A DNA stretch of 40,441 nt from Bacillota bacterium (GTDB taxonomy: Bacteria; Bacillota; Dehalobacteriia; UBA4068), in assembly GCA_017440145.1 (NCBI GenBank), contig JAFSHU010000083.1:1-40441 (forward strand), written 5' to 3'. The position numbers were made by a program, and so were the translations under genes. The first letter of the stretch is position 1, and every line of letters starts with the position of its first letter. Positions 24,665 through 33,384 of this stretch are shown one piece after another. The notes below the pieces were generated by a model, which was not told where the DNA came from, ran no database searches, and was given only the letters and a program-made list of their open reading frames with translations.

Positions 24665-25632
24665 AGGAATTGACTTTGGATCAATGGATCGGACTCCGCA
24701 GCGGCCTGGAGGAAAAGCTCAGCCCGGAAAGACTGGCCGCCTGGCAGCTGCAGAAGCTAAAAGCCCAGGCCAGATACGCCGTGACACACAGCCGCTTCTG
24801 GCGGCAGTTCTATACCGGGGTGGATTTGGAGCAGCCGGAGAGCTGGCCTCTTCTGGATCAGGATACCCTGCGCAGCGCAGGGATGGACATGCTCTGCCTG
24901 CCCCAGCGAGAGATCCAGCGGGTCTCTACCCTGCTCAGCTCCGGCAGCAGCGGCCTGCCCAAGCGGCTCTATTTTTCCCAGGATGACCTGGAGCTGAGCA
25001 TCGATTTTTTCGCCTATGGCATGGCTACGCTGACCCAGCCCGGGGATCGGGTCTGGATCGCCATGAATGGCCCCGCAGCGGACAGCCTGGGGGATCTGCT
25101 GGCCCGTGGGCTGCGCCGCATGGGCAGAAAGCCCCTGATTTATGGGGAAATTGCAGATTTGCAGCAGGCCAGAGCTGCTGTACGGAAGGAGCATCCCCAT
25201 TGTCTGGTGGGGCTTTCCCGGCAGATGCTGGCACTTTGCCGGGAAACGCCGGAGCTGCGGCCCCGGACGGTGCTGCTTTCTGCAGAAAATGTGCCGGAGG
25301 CTCTGCGGCGGGAGATTCAAAACACCTGGCAAACAGAGGTCTATGCCCACTGGGGTATGCGGGAGACCGGCCTGGGCGGGGCTGTGGAATGCAGCGCCCA
25401 CGCAGGCTATCACATCCGCCACGGGGATCTCTTTCTGGAGATCATTGACCCGGAGAGCGGAGAAAGGCTGCCGCTGGGACAACGGGGGGAGCTGGTCATT
25501 TCCACCCTGAACCGGCAGGCCATGCCCCTGCTGCGCTATCGCAGCGGGGATTTTGCAGAGCTTTTGGGCGGGAGCTGCCCTTGCGGCAGTTCCTTGATCA
25601 GATTAGGCTATGTGGAGGGACACGAAAAATGA
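24661..25632 (+). CDS. Short PaaK-like adenylate-forming enzyme lacking the C-terminal lid (DVU_1553-like)
   Basis: 323 residues. It resembles the large N-domain of phenylacetate-CoA ligases: LLSSGSSGLPKRLYFS (AMP/phosphate loop), HWGMRETGLGGAVEC (A5) and MPLLRYRSGDFAEL (hinge Asp). The protein stops about 20 residues after the hinge, at PCGSS...GYVEG. The roughly 100-residue lid with the catalytic lysine is therefore absent. It may adenylate without thioester formation, transfer to an acceptor from another protein, or only bind an acyl-AMP. The frame is intact and coupled to its neighbours, so truncation looks evolved rather than accidental. Confidence 0.8.
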   Translation: MKELTLDQWIGLRSGLEEKLSPERLAAWQLQKLKAQARYAVTHSRFWRQFYTGVDLEQPESWPLLDQDTLRSAGMDMLCLPQREIQRVSTLLSSGSSGLPKRLYFSQDDLELSIDFFAYGMATLTQPGDRVWIAMNGPAADSLGDLLARGLRRMGRKPLIYGEIADLQQARAAVRKEHPHCLVGLSRQMLALCRETPELRPRTVLLSAENVPEALRREIQNTWQTEVYAHWGMRETGLGGAVECSAHAGYHIRHGDLFLEIIDPESGERLPLGQRGELVISTLNRQAMPLLRYRSGDFAELLGGSCPCGSSLIRLGYVEGHEK

Positions 25633-26003
25633 ATATCGCTATCGCGACCCAGGGACAGGAGGCCCAATCCCTGATTCCGGAAAAGCTGGTGGATGCCGGC
25701 TATCTTTTCATCGTGGATGTGGAGGCCTTCGAGGTGAAGCAGATCCTCAGCGCGGTGAAGGAAAAAACCGATGTATATTTCGCCAAAGAGTGCGTAGAGC
25801 AGGATTGCGAGGCCATCCTCTGCGGGGAGATCGAGAAAGAAGCTTTCGAGATTCTGGCCAAGGCCTCTGTGAGCCGCTACAATGCCAGCGGCCACAGCGC
25901 TACCCAGGCTGTGAAGCTGATGAATGCCTATCAGCTGCCCCTGATCCGGGAATACAAAGGCGGGCCCGGCTGCGGCGGGGATCAGCACCATCACCACGAA
26001 TAA
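25629..26003 (+). CDS. NifX/NifB-C-type dinitrogenase iron-molybdenum cofactor family protein
   Basis: 124 residues; the ATG overlaps the ligase stop (ATGA) with GGAGGGA upstream. The fold begins NIAIATQGQ and has the VDVEAFEV and ILCGEIEKEAFEILAKASV segments of the PF02579 family. Members carry or bind Mo-Fe-S clusters (NifX, NafY) or occur as orphan proteins in non-fixers. The tail GGPGCGGDQHHHHE is a Gly-Cys-His metal-binding end. As last gene of the set it may be the metallocluster carrier for the pathway. No nitrogenase genes are present. Confidence 0.78.
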   Translation: MNIAIATQGQEAQSLIPEKLVDAGYLFIVDVEAFEVKQILSAVKEKTDVYFAKECVEQDCEAILCGEIEKEAFEILAKASVSRYNASGHSATQAVKLMNAYQLPLIREYKGGPGCGGDQHHHHE

Positions 26004-26006
26004 AAC

Positions 26007-26058
26007 AAAAGCAGCGCGGAAGAGGAAGCAATTCTTCTCTCCCGGCTGCTTTTCTTTT
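26007..26058 (+). terminator. Terminator of the six-gene operon
   Basis: Outer arms AAAAGCAGC (26007-26015) and GCTGCTTTT (26045-26053) enclose an imperfect inner stem and are followed by CTTTTTC. It begins 3 bases after the last stop codon. Confidence 0.8.
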
Positions 26059-26307
26059 TCGTTGAAGGCTTCTCTGCAGGGGCAATTCCCAAAAACTGCC
26101 GGCAAAGAATTTTTTTGATCGACCCGCTTCAGGCACTTTGCGTCCGGAGTGCTTGCCGGGCTGCCACCAAAACAGTTTTCCGGGCAGGCCCCAGAGCCCG
26201 GATAGCGGCCCTGAACAGGAACAGCCGGGCTGCAATTTCTCCCGGCTGTTCCGCATTCGGATTCTTCAGCTATTATTCCCCTGCCAATACAGGCCGGGAA
26301 AGACGGG
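26059..26307. other. Gene-free stretch with a 12-bp perfect hairpin
   Basis: No coding sequence is recognisable. The stretch holds GGAACAGCCGGG (26218-26229) and CCCGGCTGTTCC (26241-26252) with an 11-base loop and no T tract on either side. It may end the minus-strand unit finishing at 26308, or it may be a repeat relic. Confidence 0.4.
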
Positions 26308-26679
26308 TTATGCCCCGTAGGACAGTTGGATGCCAAAAAATTCGATAACAAAATGCGCCTCTTCTATATTTGTTCCCGGGTAGGATGCAGCGGGGCGAAA
26401 TTCCACCTGATCGATCCAGTGGCGGTATTCCGGCTCGCAGGCCCCAAACACCACATACTGACAGCAGCAGTATTCCAGCATACCCTTTTCATCCGGCTCC
26501 AGCGGAGAATTCTCCAGGGGCTTCTCAATATCAACGCCCAGGGAACCCAAATAGGCTGCGATTTTCGGAAAGGCAGCGCGGATCTGCGCGCGGTAATTCC
26601 GACAATAGGCACAATCACACAAGGAAGAGGGGCTGATGGAGGCATAATAAGCTTTTGTTCTGGCCACATCTGCCTGCAT
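26308..26679 (-). CDS. Small cysteine-rich conserved protein of unknown function
   Basis: 123 residues. The ATG at 26679 is chosen because GGAGGTG lies 7 bases before it; a TTG upstream in frame has no site. Cysteines cluster in LCDCAYCRNYRAQIR (about 20-34) and EYCCCQYVVFGAC, which could form a zinc or Fe-S site. The end VIEFFGIQLSYGA is rich in aromatic and beta residues. There is no signal peptide or membrane helix. I do not recognise the family with certainty. It follows the M18 aminopeptidase gene on the same strand. Confidence 0.65.
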   Translation of the reverse strand: MQADVARTKAYYASISPSSLCDCAYCRNYRAQIRAAFPKIAAYLGSLGVDIEKPLENSPLEPDEKGMLEYCCCQYVVFGACEPEYRHWIDQVEFRPAASYPGTNIEEAHFVIEFFGIQLSYGA

Positions 26680-26761
26680 TCGGGCACACCTCCAATCCAA
26701 CGACAGTGCCAGTCCAAAGCTGCCCCGCAGGCAGCGTCGGCTTTCCCCTGCTTCTCACAGC

Positions 26762-28138
26762 TTAGCCCAGCAGGAAGGCCTTATAGCCCCGGTAGGCCTC
26801 AAAAACATCGGCCTTGCTGGAAAGCTCCCAGGGCGCGTGCATGGAAAGAAGCGGTACACCGCTGTCGATGACCTGCATGCCGTAAAGAGCCATCACATAG
26901 GCGATGGTGCCGCCACCGCCCAGATCCACCCGACCCAGCTCGCAGGTATGATAGCAGACCCCGGCTTCGTCCAGGATGCGGCGCAGCTCCGCGATGTATT
27001 CCGCATTGGCATCATTGGCACCGGATTTCCCGCCGGAGCCGGTGAATTTGTTGAAGCACAGCCCCCGGCCCAGGTATCCGGCGTTTTTCTTCTCAAAGGC
27101 AGAGGCGTAGAGCGGATCAAAGGCCGGGCTCACATCAGAGCTGAGCATGCGGGAATTGGCCAGGCAGCGGCGAAGAGAGAGGGGGCTGCCACAGCCACAG
27201 CGATCCAACAGCTCCGCCACGGTATTTTCCAGGAAAAGGGAGCGCGCGCCGGTAGCGCCCACGCTGCCGATCTCCTCTTTATCGCAGAGGAAGCAGCAGG
27301 CAGTCTGCCGGGGCGCATCCAGCTCCAGCATGGCCAGCAGGGAGGTATAAGCGCAAACCCGGTCATCCTGCCCATAGGCCAGGATCATGCTGCTGTCCAG
27401 GCCTGCATCCCGGGCCGGGCCCGCAGGAACCAGCTCCAGCTCCGCAGAGAGGAAGTCCTCTTCTTCCATATCGTATTTTTCTTTTAAAATCTCCAGCACC
27501 TTGCCGCGAACCGCATCCTTTTCCTCATCCGCCAGGGGCAGGCTGCCAACGATCACATCCAGCTTCTCGCCTTCCACCACTTTTTTGGCGTTCTTTTCCA
27601 TCTGCTCCTGAGCCAGATGGGGCAGGAGATCGGTGATGACCAGCACCGGATCCTCCGCTTTCTCACCCAGGCAGACCTGAACAAGAGAGCCGTCCTTCTT
27701 CGCGATGACACCGTGGAGGGCCAGAGGAATGGTGACCCACTGGTATTTCTTCACGCCGCCGTAATAATGAGTATCCAGATAGGCCATGCCCCCCTCTTCA
27801 TAGAGGGGGTTCTGCTTCACATCGATGCGGGGGGAATCGATATGCGCCCCCAGAATGGCCATGCCCTTTTCCAGGGGATCTGTGCCAATGTGGAAAAGCA
27901 GCAGGCTTTTTTTCATATACTGAGCATAGACCTTATCCCCGGGCTGCAGGCTTTCCCCGGCAGCAATCACATCCGCCAGATCGCGGAAGCCCTTTTCTTC
28001 TGCCATGCGGATGCTTTCGGAAACGCATTCCCGCTCTGTTTTGCATTTCGTAAGAAAATCCTTGTAGCCGCCGCAGAAGCCTTCCAGCTGCTGCAGCTGT
28101 TCTTCGCTATATTCGTTCCAGGCAATTTTTCTTTCCAT
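26762..28138 (-). CDS. M18 family aminopeptidase
   Basis: 458-residue zinc aminopeptidase of the aspartyl-aminopeptidase (M18) type, forming cytoplasmic dodecamers in the family. Metal and active-site motifs are LGAHIDSPRIDV, YYGGVKKYQW, CDKEEIGSVGATG, SSDVSPAFDP, and the C-terminal histidine in LSMHAPWELSSKADV. Length is typical for the bacterial branch. It starts at the ATG preceded by AAAGGAGAACTCC. Likely role is release of N-terminal residues from peptides. Confidence 0.93.
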   Translation of the reverse strand: MERKIAWNEYSEEQLQQLEGFCGGYKDFLTKCKTERECVSESIRMAEEKGFRDLADVIAAGESLQPGDKVYAQYMKKSLLLFHIGTDPLEKGMAILGAHIDSPRIDVKQNPLYEEGGMAYLDTHYYGGVKKYQWVTIPLALHGVIAKKDGSLVQVCLGEKAEDPVLVITDLLPHLAQEQMEKNAKKVVEGEKLDVIVGSLPLADEEKDAVRGKVLEILKEKYDMEEEDFLSAELELVPAGPARDAGLDSSMILAYGQDDRVCAYTSLLAMLELDAPRQTACCFLCDKEEIGSVGATGARSLFLENTVAELLDRCGCGSPLSLRRCLANSRMLSSDVSPAFDPLYASAFEKKNAGYLGRGLCFNKFTGSGGKSGANDANAEYIAELRRILDEAGVCYHTCELGRVDLGGGGTIAYVMALYGMQVIDSGVPLLSMHAPWELSSKADVFEAYRGYKAFLLG

Positions 28139-28291
28139 GGAGTTCTCCTTTACATACAGATTTGCAGGCCTGCCCCGGCTCCGAAAGGACTGCCGCGGGC
28201 AATCTTATGTTGCAGCTTAGCTTTATAGTAACAAATTCGCTCCTTTCCTGCAATATCTGACTGTTTCCCCGGGAAAAGACAAATATTTCTT

Positions 28292-28319
28292 TTGCAGTTC
28301 TGCGGCAGTGTGCTATAAT
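28292..28319 (+). promoter_or_regulatory. Sigma-A-type promoter of the gene at 28357
   Basis: TTGCAG (28292-28297), a 16-base spacer and a perfect TATAAT (28314-28319) lie 37 bases before the ATG. Confidence 0.65.
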
Positions 28320-28356
28320 AAAAGAGCTTTATAGATTTTCCAAAGGAGTGCGAAAC

Positions 28357-28890
28357 ATGATCAAAAGCATTAAAGTGAATTTGAATATCCTGGAATATAT
28401 GCTCTATTTCTGGCAGGCCTCCAGCGAAAACGAAAAGGTGAACGAGGAGTATCTGACGGAGATCACCGCCCAGCCGGAAATGGCCACCCTCTATACGGAG
28501 GATTTCACTGCTGCTGACCTGCGGAAGGTACTCAGCGCCCTGACCAACCGGGAAAAGCTCAGCGACATCAGCGATGTGGCCTATAACTTCATGCGGAACA
28601 ATATGTGGGTCATGGATGACATGGGCCTGCTCAGCTTCATGGTGGCCCCCATCAAGGTTCTGAATGTGGATGAGCTGGTGGAAAAGGTCAATGCCGCCAA
28701 GGACATCCCCTATGAAAACGTGGAAGTCATCTTCCTGCCCGGCACCACTGCGGATTATTTCATCCGGGAGAACAAGCTCTACATCAACTTCTTCAAGGTG
28801 CAGGCGGATATTTACGACGAAACCAACGTGACCATCGACGGCGTGGCAGTTCGTGAGTATATCGAAGCCAAGCTGCTGGAATTGGCATAA
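28357..28890 (+). CDS. Conserved protein of unknown function (TDE2712-like)
   Basis: 177 residues, ATG 8 bases after AAAGGAG; a GTG three codons upstream overlaps that site and is rejected. The protein begins MIKSIKVNLNILEYMLYFWQ and has an acidic helical middle with NREKLSDISD. FMRNNMWVMDDMGLL and VAPIKVLNVDEL follow, then an end with beta segments (EVIFLPGTTADYF). It recalls a family found in Firmicutes and spirochaetes that I believe is named after Treponema TDE2712; I cannot verify this. No export signal. It is a stand-alone gene with its own promoter and terminator. Confidence 0.75.
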   Translation: MIKSIKVNLNILEYMLYFWQASSENEKVNEEYLTEITAQPEMATLYTEDFTAADLRKVLSALTNREKLSDISDVAYNFMRNNMWVMDDMGLLSFMVAPIKVLNVDELVEKVNAAKDIPYENVEVIFLPGTTADYFIRENKLYINFFKVQADIYDETNVTIDGVAVREYIEAKLLELA

Positions 28891-28898
28891 GAAACCAC

Positions 28899-28925
28899 AA
28901 GGCAGGCCCCGGGGCCTGCCTTTTC
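28899..28925 (+). terminator. Rho-independent terminator
   Basis: The perfect palindrome AAGGCAGGCCCC/GGGGCCTGCCTT (28899-28922) is followed by TTC, 8 bases after the stop codon at 28890. Confidence 0.88.
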
Positions 28926-29065
28926 TGCTTCCCCGGCAAATCCCTCCGGGCAAAAGGCCTGCAGTTTTTCGCTGTATCAGCGGCTGCTCCGGGATAGAAA
29001 AGCCGGGCAGGGGCAAAATGAAAGTGCAGGCATCGGTCTTTATTTCAGCTTTTGGGAGAAGAACA

Positions 29066-29395
29066 ATGGAAAACACTTTCCAGCGCATCTATGCACTGAT
29101 CGGGCGCATCCCATCGGGGCGGGTCAGCACCTATGGGCAGATCGCCCTCTTTCTGGGGAACCCGCGCATGGCCCGGGTAGTGGGCTATGCTCTGCATGTG
29201 GCTCCACCGGAGCTGCCCTGTCATCGGGTGGTGAATCGCTTCGGCGGGCTGAGCGAGGCCTTTTCCCCCTTTGGGCGGGAGAGCCACCGTCAGCTGCTGG
29301 AGGAAGAGGGCGTGGGCTTTTTGGAGAATGGCAATGTGAATCTCTCTGCCTTTCTCTGGGAAGGGCCGGAAGCAGAGGCAGAACAGGAAGGCTGA
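29066..29395 (+). CDS. Single-domain methylated-DNA-protein cysteine methyltransferase-like protein
   Basis: 109 residues, ATG preceded by GGGAGAAG. It has the winged-helix DNA-binding domain of O6-alkylguanine transferases: IPSGRVSTYGQIA, GNPRMARVVGYAL (with the Arg finger) and the active-site PCHRVV with its cysteine. The N-terminal Ada/Ogt domain is absent. Alkyltransferase-like (ATL) proteins of this size usually have Trp in place of the cysteine; this one keeps Cys, so it may really remove alkyl groups. Alternatively it is an ATL-type lesion-flagging protein. Confidence 0.85.
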   Translation: MENTFQRIYALIGRIPSGRVSTYGQIALFLGNPRMARVVGYALHVAPPELPCHRVVNRFGGLSEAFSPFGRESHRQLLEEEGVGFLENGNVNLSAFLWEGPEAEAEQEG

Positions 29396-29399
29396 ACAG

Positions 29400-29441
29400 A
29401 AGCAGCTGCGGATCCGGGATGGGCTTTGCGGCTGCTTTTTG
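29400..29441 (+). terminator. Possible terminator of the alkyltransferase gene
   Basis: Arms AAGCAGC (29400-29406) and GCTGCTT (29431-29437) have a 24-base, partly paired loop and are followed by TTTG. It directly follows the stop codon. Confidence 0.5.
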
Positions 29442-29507
29442 TATGCAGCGGAGCTTCCGGGACTGAGCCTGTATTTTCTCTCGAAAAAGCCCGGCGCACA
29501 AGCACAC

Positions 29508-29544
29508 AAAAGAGGACGCTATTTTCATAGCGTCCTCTTCTTTT
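29508..29544. terminator. Bidirectional terminator between alkyltransferase and PFOR genes
   Basis: A perfect 12-bp stem, AGAGGACGCTAT (29511-29522) and ATAGCGTCCTCT (29527-29538), has a TTTC loop. T-rich flanks on both strands lie between convergent genes. Confidence 0.88.
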
Positions 29545-29582
29545 CACATCAACAAGCTTCAGCTGCAGTTTTCCGCAGCAGA

Positions 29583-32500
29583 TTATTCCTCAGCCAGCTT
29601 CTTGTAAGCCGCATAGCGTTCCTTGGCCTGTTTCTCCGCCTCAGCAAAGAGGGTCTTGGCATTTTCGGGGAAGGTGATATCCAGAGCAGCGTAGCGGGTC
29701 TCGCCACGGAGGAAGGTCTGGAAATCCAGGCTGGGTTCGCCGCTGTCCAGGGTGAATTTGTGTTCTTCCTTGGCCGGGTCGTAGCGGTAGAGCGTCCAGT
29801 AGCCCGCATCCACAGCCTGCTTCATTTCCTGCTGCACGTTGGCCATGCCGCATTTCAGGCCGTGGCTGATGCAGGGGGTATAGGCCACGATGAGGGAGGG
29901 GCCGGGATAGGCTTCCGCCTCGGTGATAGCCTTCACCAGCTGGTTCGGGTCGGCACCCATGGCCACGGAGGCCACATAGCAGTTGCCATAGCCCATCATC
30001 AGCTTGCCCAGGTCTTTCTTGGGGCTCTTCTTGCCCGCTGCCTGGAACTGAGCGCTGGCGCCCAGGGGGGTAGCCTTGGAGCTCTGGCCGCCGGTGTTGG
30101 AATAAACTTCCGTATCGATGACGAAGATATTCACATCCTCGCCGGTGGCGATCACATGATCCAGGCCGCCGAAGCCGATGTCATAAGCCCAGCCGTCACC
30201 GCCGTACATCCAGATGGTCTTCTTGGCCAGCTGATCTTTGTGGGCCAGAACCTGCTGACGCAGCTCTTCTGCTTCGCCGCTGAGGCTGGCTGCTTCCAGC
30301 TCTGCCCGGAGGCTCTGGGAAGCGCACTGAGAAGCGTTCAGTTCATTATAGGTTTCCTGCCATTTGGCGATGGCATCCTTCAGGGAAGCGGGGATCTCCA
30401 GCTCCAGCATACGGGCCAGCTGACGGGCAACCTTGTTCCGCTGCTGTTTCACAGCCAGCGCCATACCCAGGGAGAATTCAGCGTTGTTCTCAAAGAGGGA
30501 ATTGCTCCAGGCCGGGCCGTGACCCTGCTGGTTGGTGGTATAGGGGAAGCTGGGCATGGGGCTGCCCCAAGCCTGGGAGCAGCCGGTGGCGTTTGCCCAG
30601 TAGATCTTATCGCCGAAGAGCTGGGTCAGCAGCTTGGCGTAAGGAGTTTCGCCGCAGCCCGCGCAGGCACCGGAGAATTCGCAGAGCGGGCGTTTGAACT
30701 GACTGCCCTTGACGCTGTTCACATCAAAGACATCCGCACGTTCCGGCAGGGAGAGGCCGTATTCCCAGACCGCCGCATCGTATTCCACCTGGGGAGCAGG
30801 GGTCATATGCAGGGCTTTGCCCTTGGCGGGGCAGACAGCCGCGCAGGAGCCGCAGCTGGTGCAGTCCAGATTGCTGACCTGCAGGGAGTAGAGCAGATCC
30901 TTGGCAGCGCCGCCCTTGGCGGGAGCGGTCTTGAAGCCGGCCGGAGCCTTGGCAGCTTCTTCCTCGCTCAGCAGATAGGGGCGCAGTACGCCGTGGGGGC
31001 AGACATAGGAGCAGCGGTTGCACTGGATGCAGGCTGCGGGATCCCAGACCGGCAGCTCCGTGGCGATGCCGCGTTTTTCGTAAGCCGTGGTGCCCAGGGG
31101 CATGGTGCCGTCCGCATAATCCACGAAAGCGGAGACCGGCAGGTCATCGCCCTTCTGTGCGTTGATGGGGCTGAGAATATCCTTGATGAAGGCAGGCCAT
31201 TCTGCCTTGGGCTGATCCATGGCCGGGCCATCCTGTGCTTCCAGCCAGGCAGCGGGCACTTCCACAGGCTTCACGCCGCTGATGCCGCTGTCAATGGCCG
31301 CCATATTCATGCGGACCACATCCTCGCCCTTGCGGCGGAAGGTCTTCTCCACGGCATCCTTCATGTAGGAAACCGCCTGCTCTGCCGGGATCACATCCGC
31401 CAGGTTAAAGAAGGCAGCCTGCAGAACCATGTTGGAGCGATTGCCCAGACCCAGAGCGCGGGAAATGGCGTTGGCATCGATCACATAGAATTTGGCCTGC
31501 TTGGCGGCAAGGGTGCGCTTCACCTGGGCAGGCAGATGGGCAGCCACCTCTTCCGGGGACCATTCGCAGTTCAGCAGGAAGGTGCCGCCGGTTTTCAGCT
31601 CACTGACCATGTCGTATTTGTATAAGTAGGACTGATTGTGGCAGGCCACGAAATCCGCCTGCTTTACCAGATAGGTGGAAAGGATGGGATCATGGCCGAA
31701 GCGCAGGTGGGATTTGGTGATGCCGAAGCTCTTCTTGGTGTCGTATTCGAAGTAAGCCTGGGTATACATATCGGTGTATTCGCCGATGATCTTGATGGAG
31801 TTCTTATTGGCGCCAACCGTACCGTCAGAGCCCAGACCCCAGAATTTGCAGGCCACGCAGCGGCCGCCCAGATCCAGCGCCTCACCCACAGGCAGGGAGA
31901 GATGGGTCACATCATCCTGGATGCCGATGGTAAAGCCGTTCTTGGGGCTGACAGCTGCCAGGTTATCAAAGACAGCCTTGATCTGTGCCGGGTCAGTATC
32001 CTTGGAGCTGAGACCATAGCGGCCGCCCACAACCAGAGGCGCATCGGCCTTGTTGGCCAGAACCGCGCAGACATCCTGGAAGAGCGGCTCACCGATGGCG
32101 CCCATTTCCTTGCAGCGATCCAGAACAGCGATCCGTTTCACGCTGGCAGGCAGAGCCTTCAGGAAATGCTCGGCGGAGAAGGGACGATAGAGATGGACCT
32201 GAATGAAGCCCACCTTTTCGCCTTGGCGGTTCAGGTATTCCACGGTTTCCCGGACTGCGCCGGAGACGCTGCCCATGGCGATGATGACCCGTTCCGCATC
32301 GGGCGCGCCGTAGTAATTGAAGAGATGATATTCCCGGCCGGTGAGGGCAGAGATCTTGCCCATGTATTCTTCCACCAGAGCGGGCAGATCATCATAGAAG
32401 CGGTTGTTTGCTTCCCGGAACTGGAAGTAGACGTCCGGGTTCTGAACGGTATTCCGCAGGGTGGGATGCTCCGGATTCAGCGCTTCTGCCCGGAACTGCT

Positions 32501-33104
32501 CCACAGCCTGCCAATCCAGCAGCTGGCCCAGCTCATCGTATTCGATGGCTTCGACCTTCTGGATCTCATGGCTGCTGCGGAAGCCGTCAAAGAAGTGCAT
32601 GAAGGGGATGCGGCCCTTGATTGCGGAAAGATGGGCCACACCGGCCAGATCCATAACCTCCTGCACGCTGCCGGAGCTGAGCTGTGCCCAGCCGCACTGA
32701 CGGCAGTTCATCACGTCGCTGTGATCGCCGAAGATGGACATGGCATGGGTGCCCACGGTGCGGGAAGCCACATGCAGCACGCCGGGCTGACGGGTGCCGC
32801 TGATGCGGTGCAGCACCGGGATCATCAGCATCAGACCCTGGGAGCTGGTGAAGGAGGTGGCCAGCGCGCCGGCCTCCAGAGCGCCGTGGACCGCGCCGAT
32901 GGCGCCGGCCTCAGACTGCATCTCTACCAGAGAGACTTCCTGGCCGAAGAGATTTTTCCGCCCATTGGCAGACCATTCGTCGGTCTTTTCCGCCATGGGG
33001 GAGCTGGGAGTGATGGGATAGATGGCAGCCACTTCCGTGAAGGCATAGGCGATATACGCCGCGGCCTCGTTGCCATCGATGACCATGGTTCTTCTTTTGT
33101 CCAT
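29583..33104 (-). CDS. nifJ: Pyruvate:ferredoxin (flavodoxin) oxidoreductase
   Basis: 1173-residue single-chain PFOR. It converts pyruvate and CoA to acetyl-CoA and CO2 and reduces ferredoxin. Domains in order: pyruvate-binding domain I (AAIYPITPSSPMAEKTDE), CoA-binding region (about 420-560), and two-cluster ferredoxin domain (CIQCNRCSYVCPHGV and CTSCGSCAAVCPAKG). The TPP domain has CAGCGETPY, the GDGWAYDIGFGGLDH motif and NTGGQSS. All cluster cysteines are present. The ATG at 33104 is chosen because GGAGG lies upstream; an ATG six codons earlier has no site. Length fits the family, and the gene indicates anaerobic fermentation. Confidence 0.97.
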   Translation of the reverse strand: MDKRRTMVIDGNEAAAYIAYAFTEVAAIYPITPSSPMAEKTDEWSANGRKNLFGQEVSLVEMQSEAGAIGAVHGALEAGALATSFTSSQGLMLMIPVLHRISGTRQPGVLHVASRTVGTHAMSIFGDHSDVMNCRQCGWAQLSSGSVQEVMDLAGVAHLSAIKGRIPFMHFFDGFRSSHEIQKVEAIEYDELGQLLDWQAVEQFRAEALNPEHPTLRNTVQNPDVYFQFREANNRFYDDLPALVEEYMGKISALTGREYHLFNYYGAPDAERVIIAMGSVSGAVRETVEYLNRQGEKVGFIQVHLYRPFSAEHFLKALPASVKRIAVLDRCKEMGAIGEPLFQDVCAVLANKADAPLVVGGRYGLSSKDTDPAQIKAVFDNLAAVSPKNGFTIGIQDDVTHLSLPVGEALDLGGRCVACKFWGLGSDGTVGANKNSIKIIGEYTDMYTQAYFEYDTKKSFGITKSHLRFGHDPILSTYLVKQADFVACHNQSYLYKYDMVSELKTGGTFLLNCEWSPEEVAAHLPAQVKRTLAAKQAKFYVIDANAISRALGLGNRSNMVLQAAFFNLADVIPAEQAVSYMKDAVEKTFRRKGEDVVRMNMAAIDSGISGVKPVEVPAAWLEAQDGPAMDQPKAEWPAFIKDILSPINAQKGDDLPVSAFVDYADGTMPLGTTAYEKRGIATELPVWDPAACIQCNRCSYVCPHGVLRPYLLSEEEAAKAPAGFKTAPAKGGAAKDLLYSLQVSNLDCTSCGSCAAVCPAKGKALHMTPAPQVEYDAAVWEYGLSLPERADVFDVNSVKGSQFKRPLCEFSGACAGCGETPYAKLLTQLFGDKIYWANATGCSQAWGSPMPSFPYTTNQQGHGPAWSNSLFENNAEFSLGMALAVKQQRNKVARQLARMLELEIPASLKDAIAKWQETYNELNASQCASQSLRAELEAASLSGEAEELRQQVLAHKDQLAKKTIWMYGGDGWAYDIGFGGLDHVIATGEDVNIFVIDTEVYSNTGGQSSKATPLGASAQFQAAGKKSPKKDLGKLMMGYGNCYVASVAMGADPNQLVKAITEAEAYPGPSLIVAYTPCISHGLKCGMANVQQEMKQAVDAGYWTLYRYDPAKEEHKFTLDSGEPSLDFQTFLRGETRYAALDITFPENAKTLFAEAEKQAKERYAAYKKLAEE

Positions 33105-33347
33105 AATAAGATACGCCTCCATTTTCCGGCGGGAAACCCGCCTGCTCTTTAGCCAAAGGCAGGGAAAAGCCTTCTTCCTGCATTTGGCTGTGAATAAGGA
33201 TTGTGTATAAAAATAAAAGAAAACATAAAAACGAGTTTATTTCCCGGAAAGCAGGCTATAGGAATACAGCCTGTCCCCTTCCCTGCTGCCGAATCCGGCT
33301 GCGAAAGCCGCACTTCCGGCAGATGGGCTGACAGCAAAGGAATTTCC

Positions 33348-33375
33348 GAAAAAACTGCGGGGAATTTTCCCCTGC
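33348..33375 (-). terminator. Terminator of the exonuclease III gene
   Basis: On the minus strand, GCAGGGGAA and TTCCCCGC pair with one bulged base and run into AGTTTTTT (33349-33356). It lies 9 bases after the stop codon at 33385. The rest of the gap to PFOR (33105-33347) is AT-rich and should hold the PFOR promoter; no clear -35 is seen. Confidence 0.75.
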
Positions 33376-33384
33376 TTCCTGCCT

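Noticed and set aside
29439-33152. Two long plus-strand open frames opposite the PFOR gene
   Set aside because: PFOR motifs on the minus strand are unambiguous; the opposite frames arise from GC-rich third positions.
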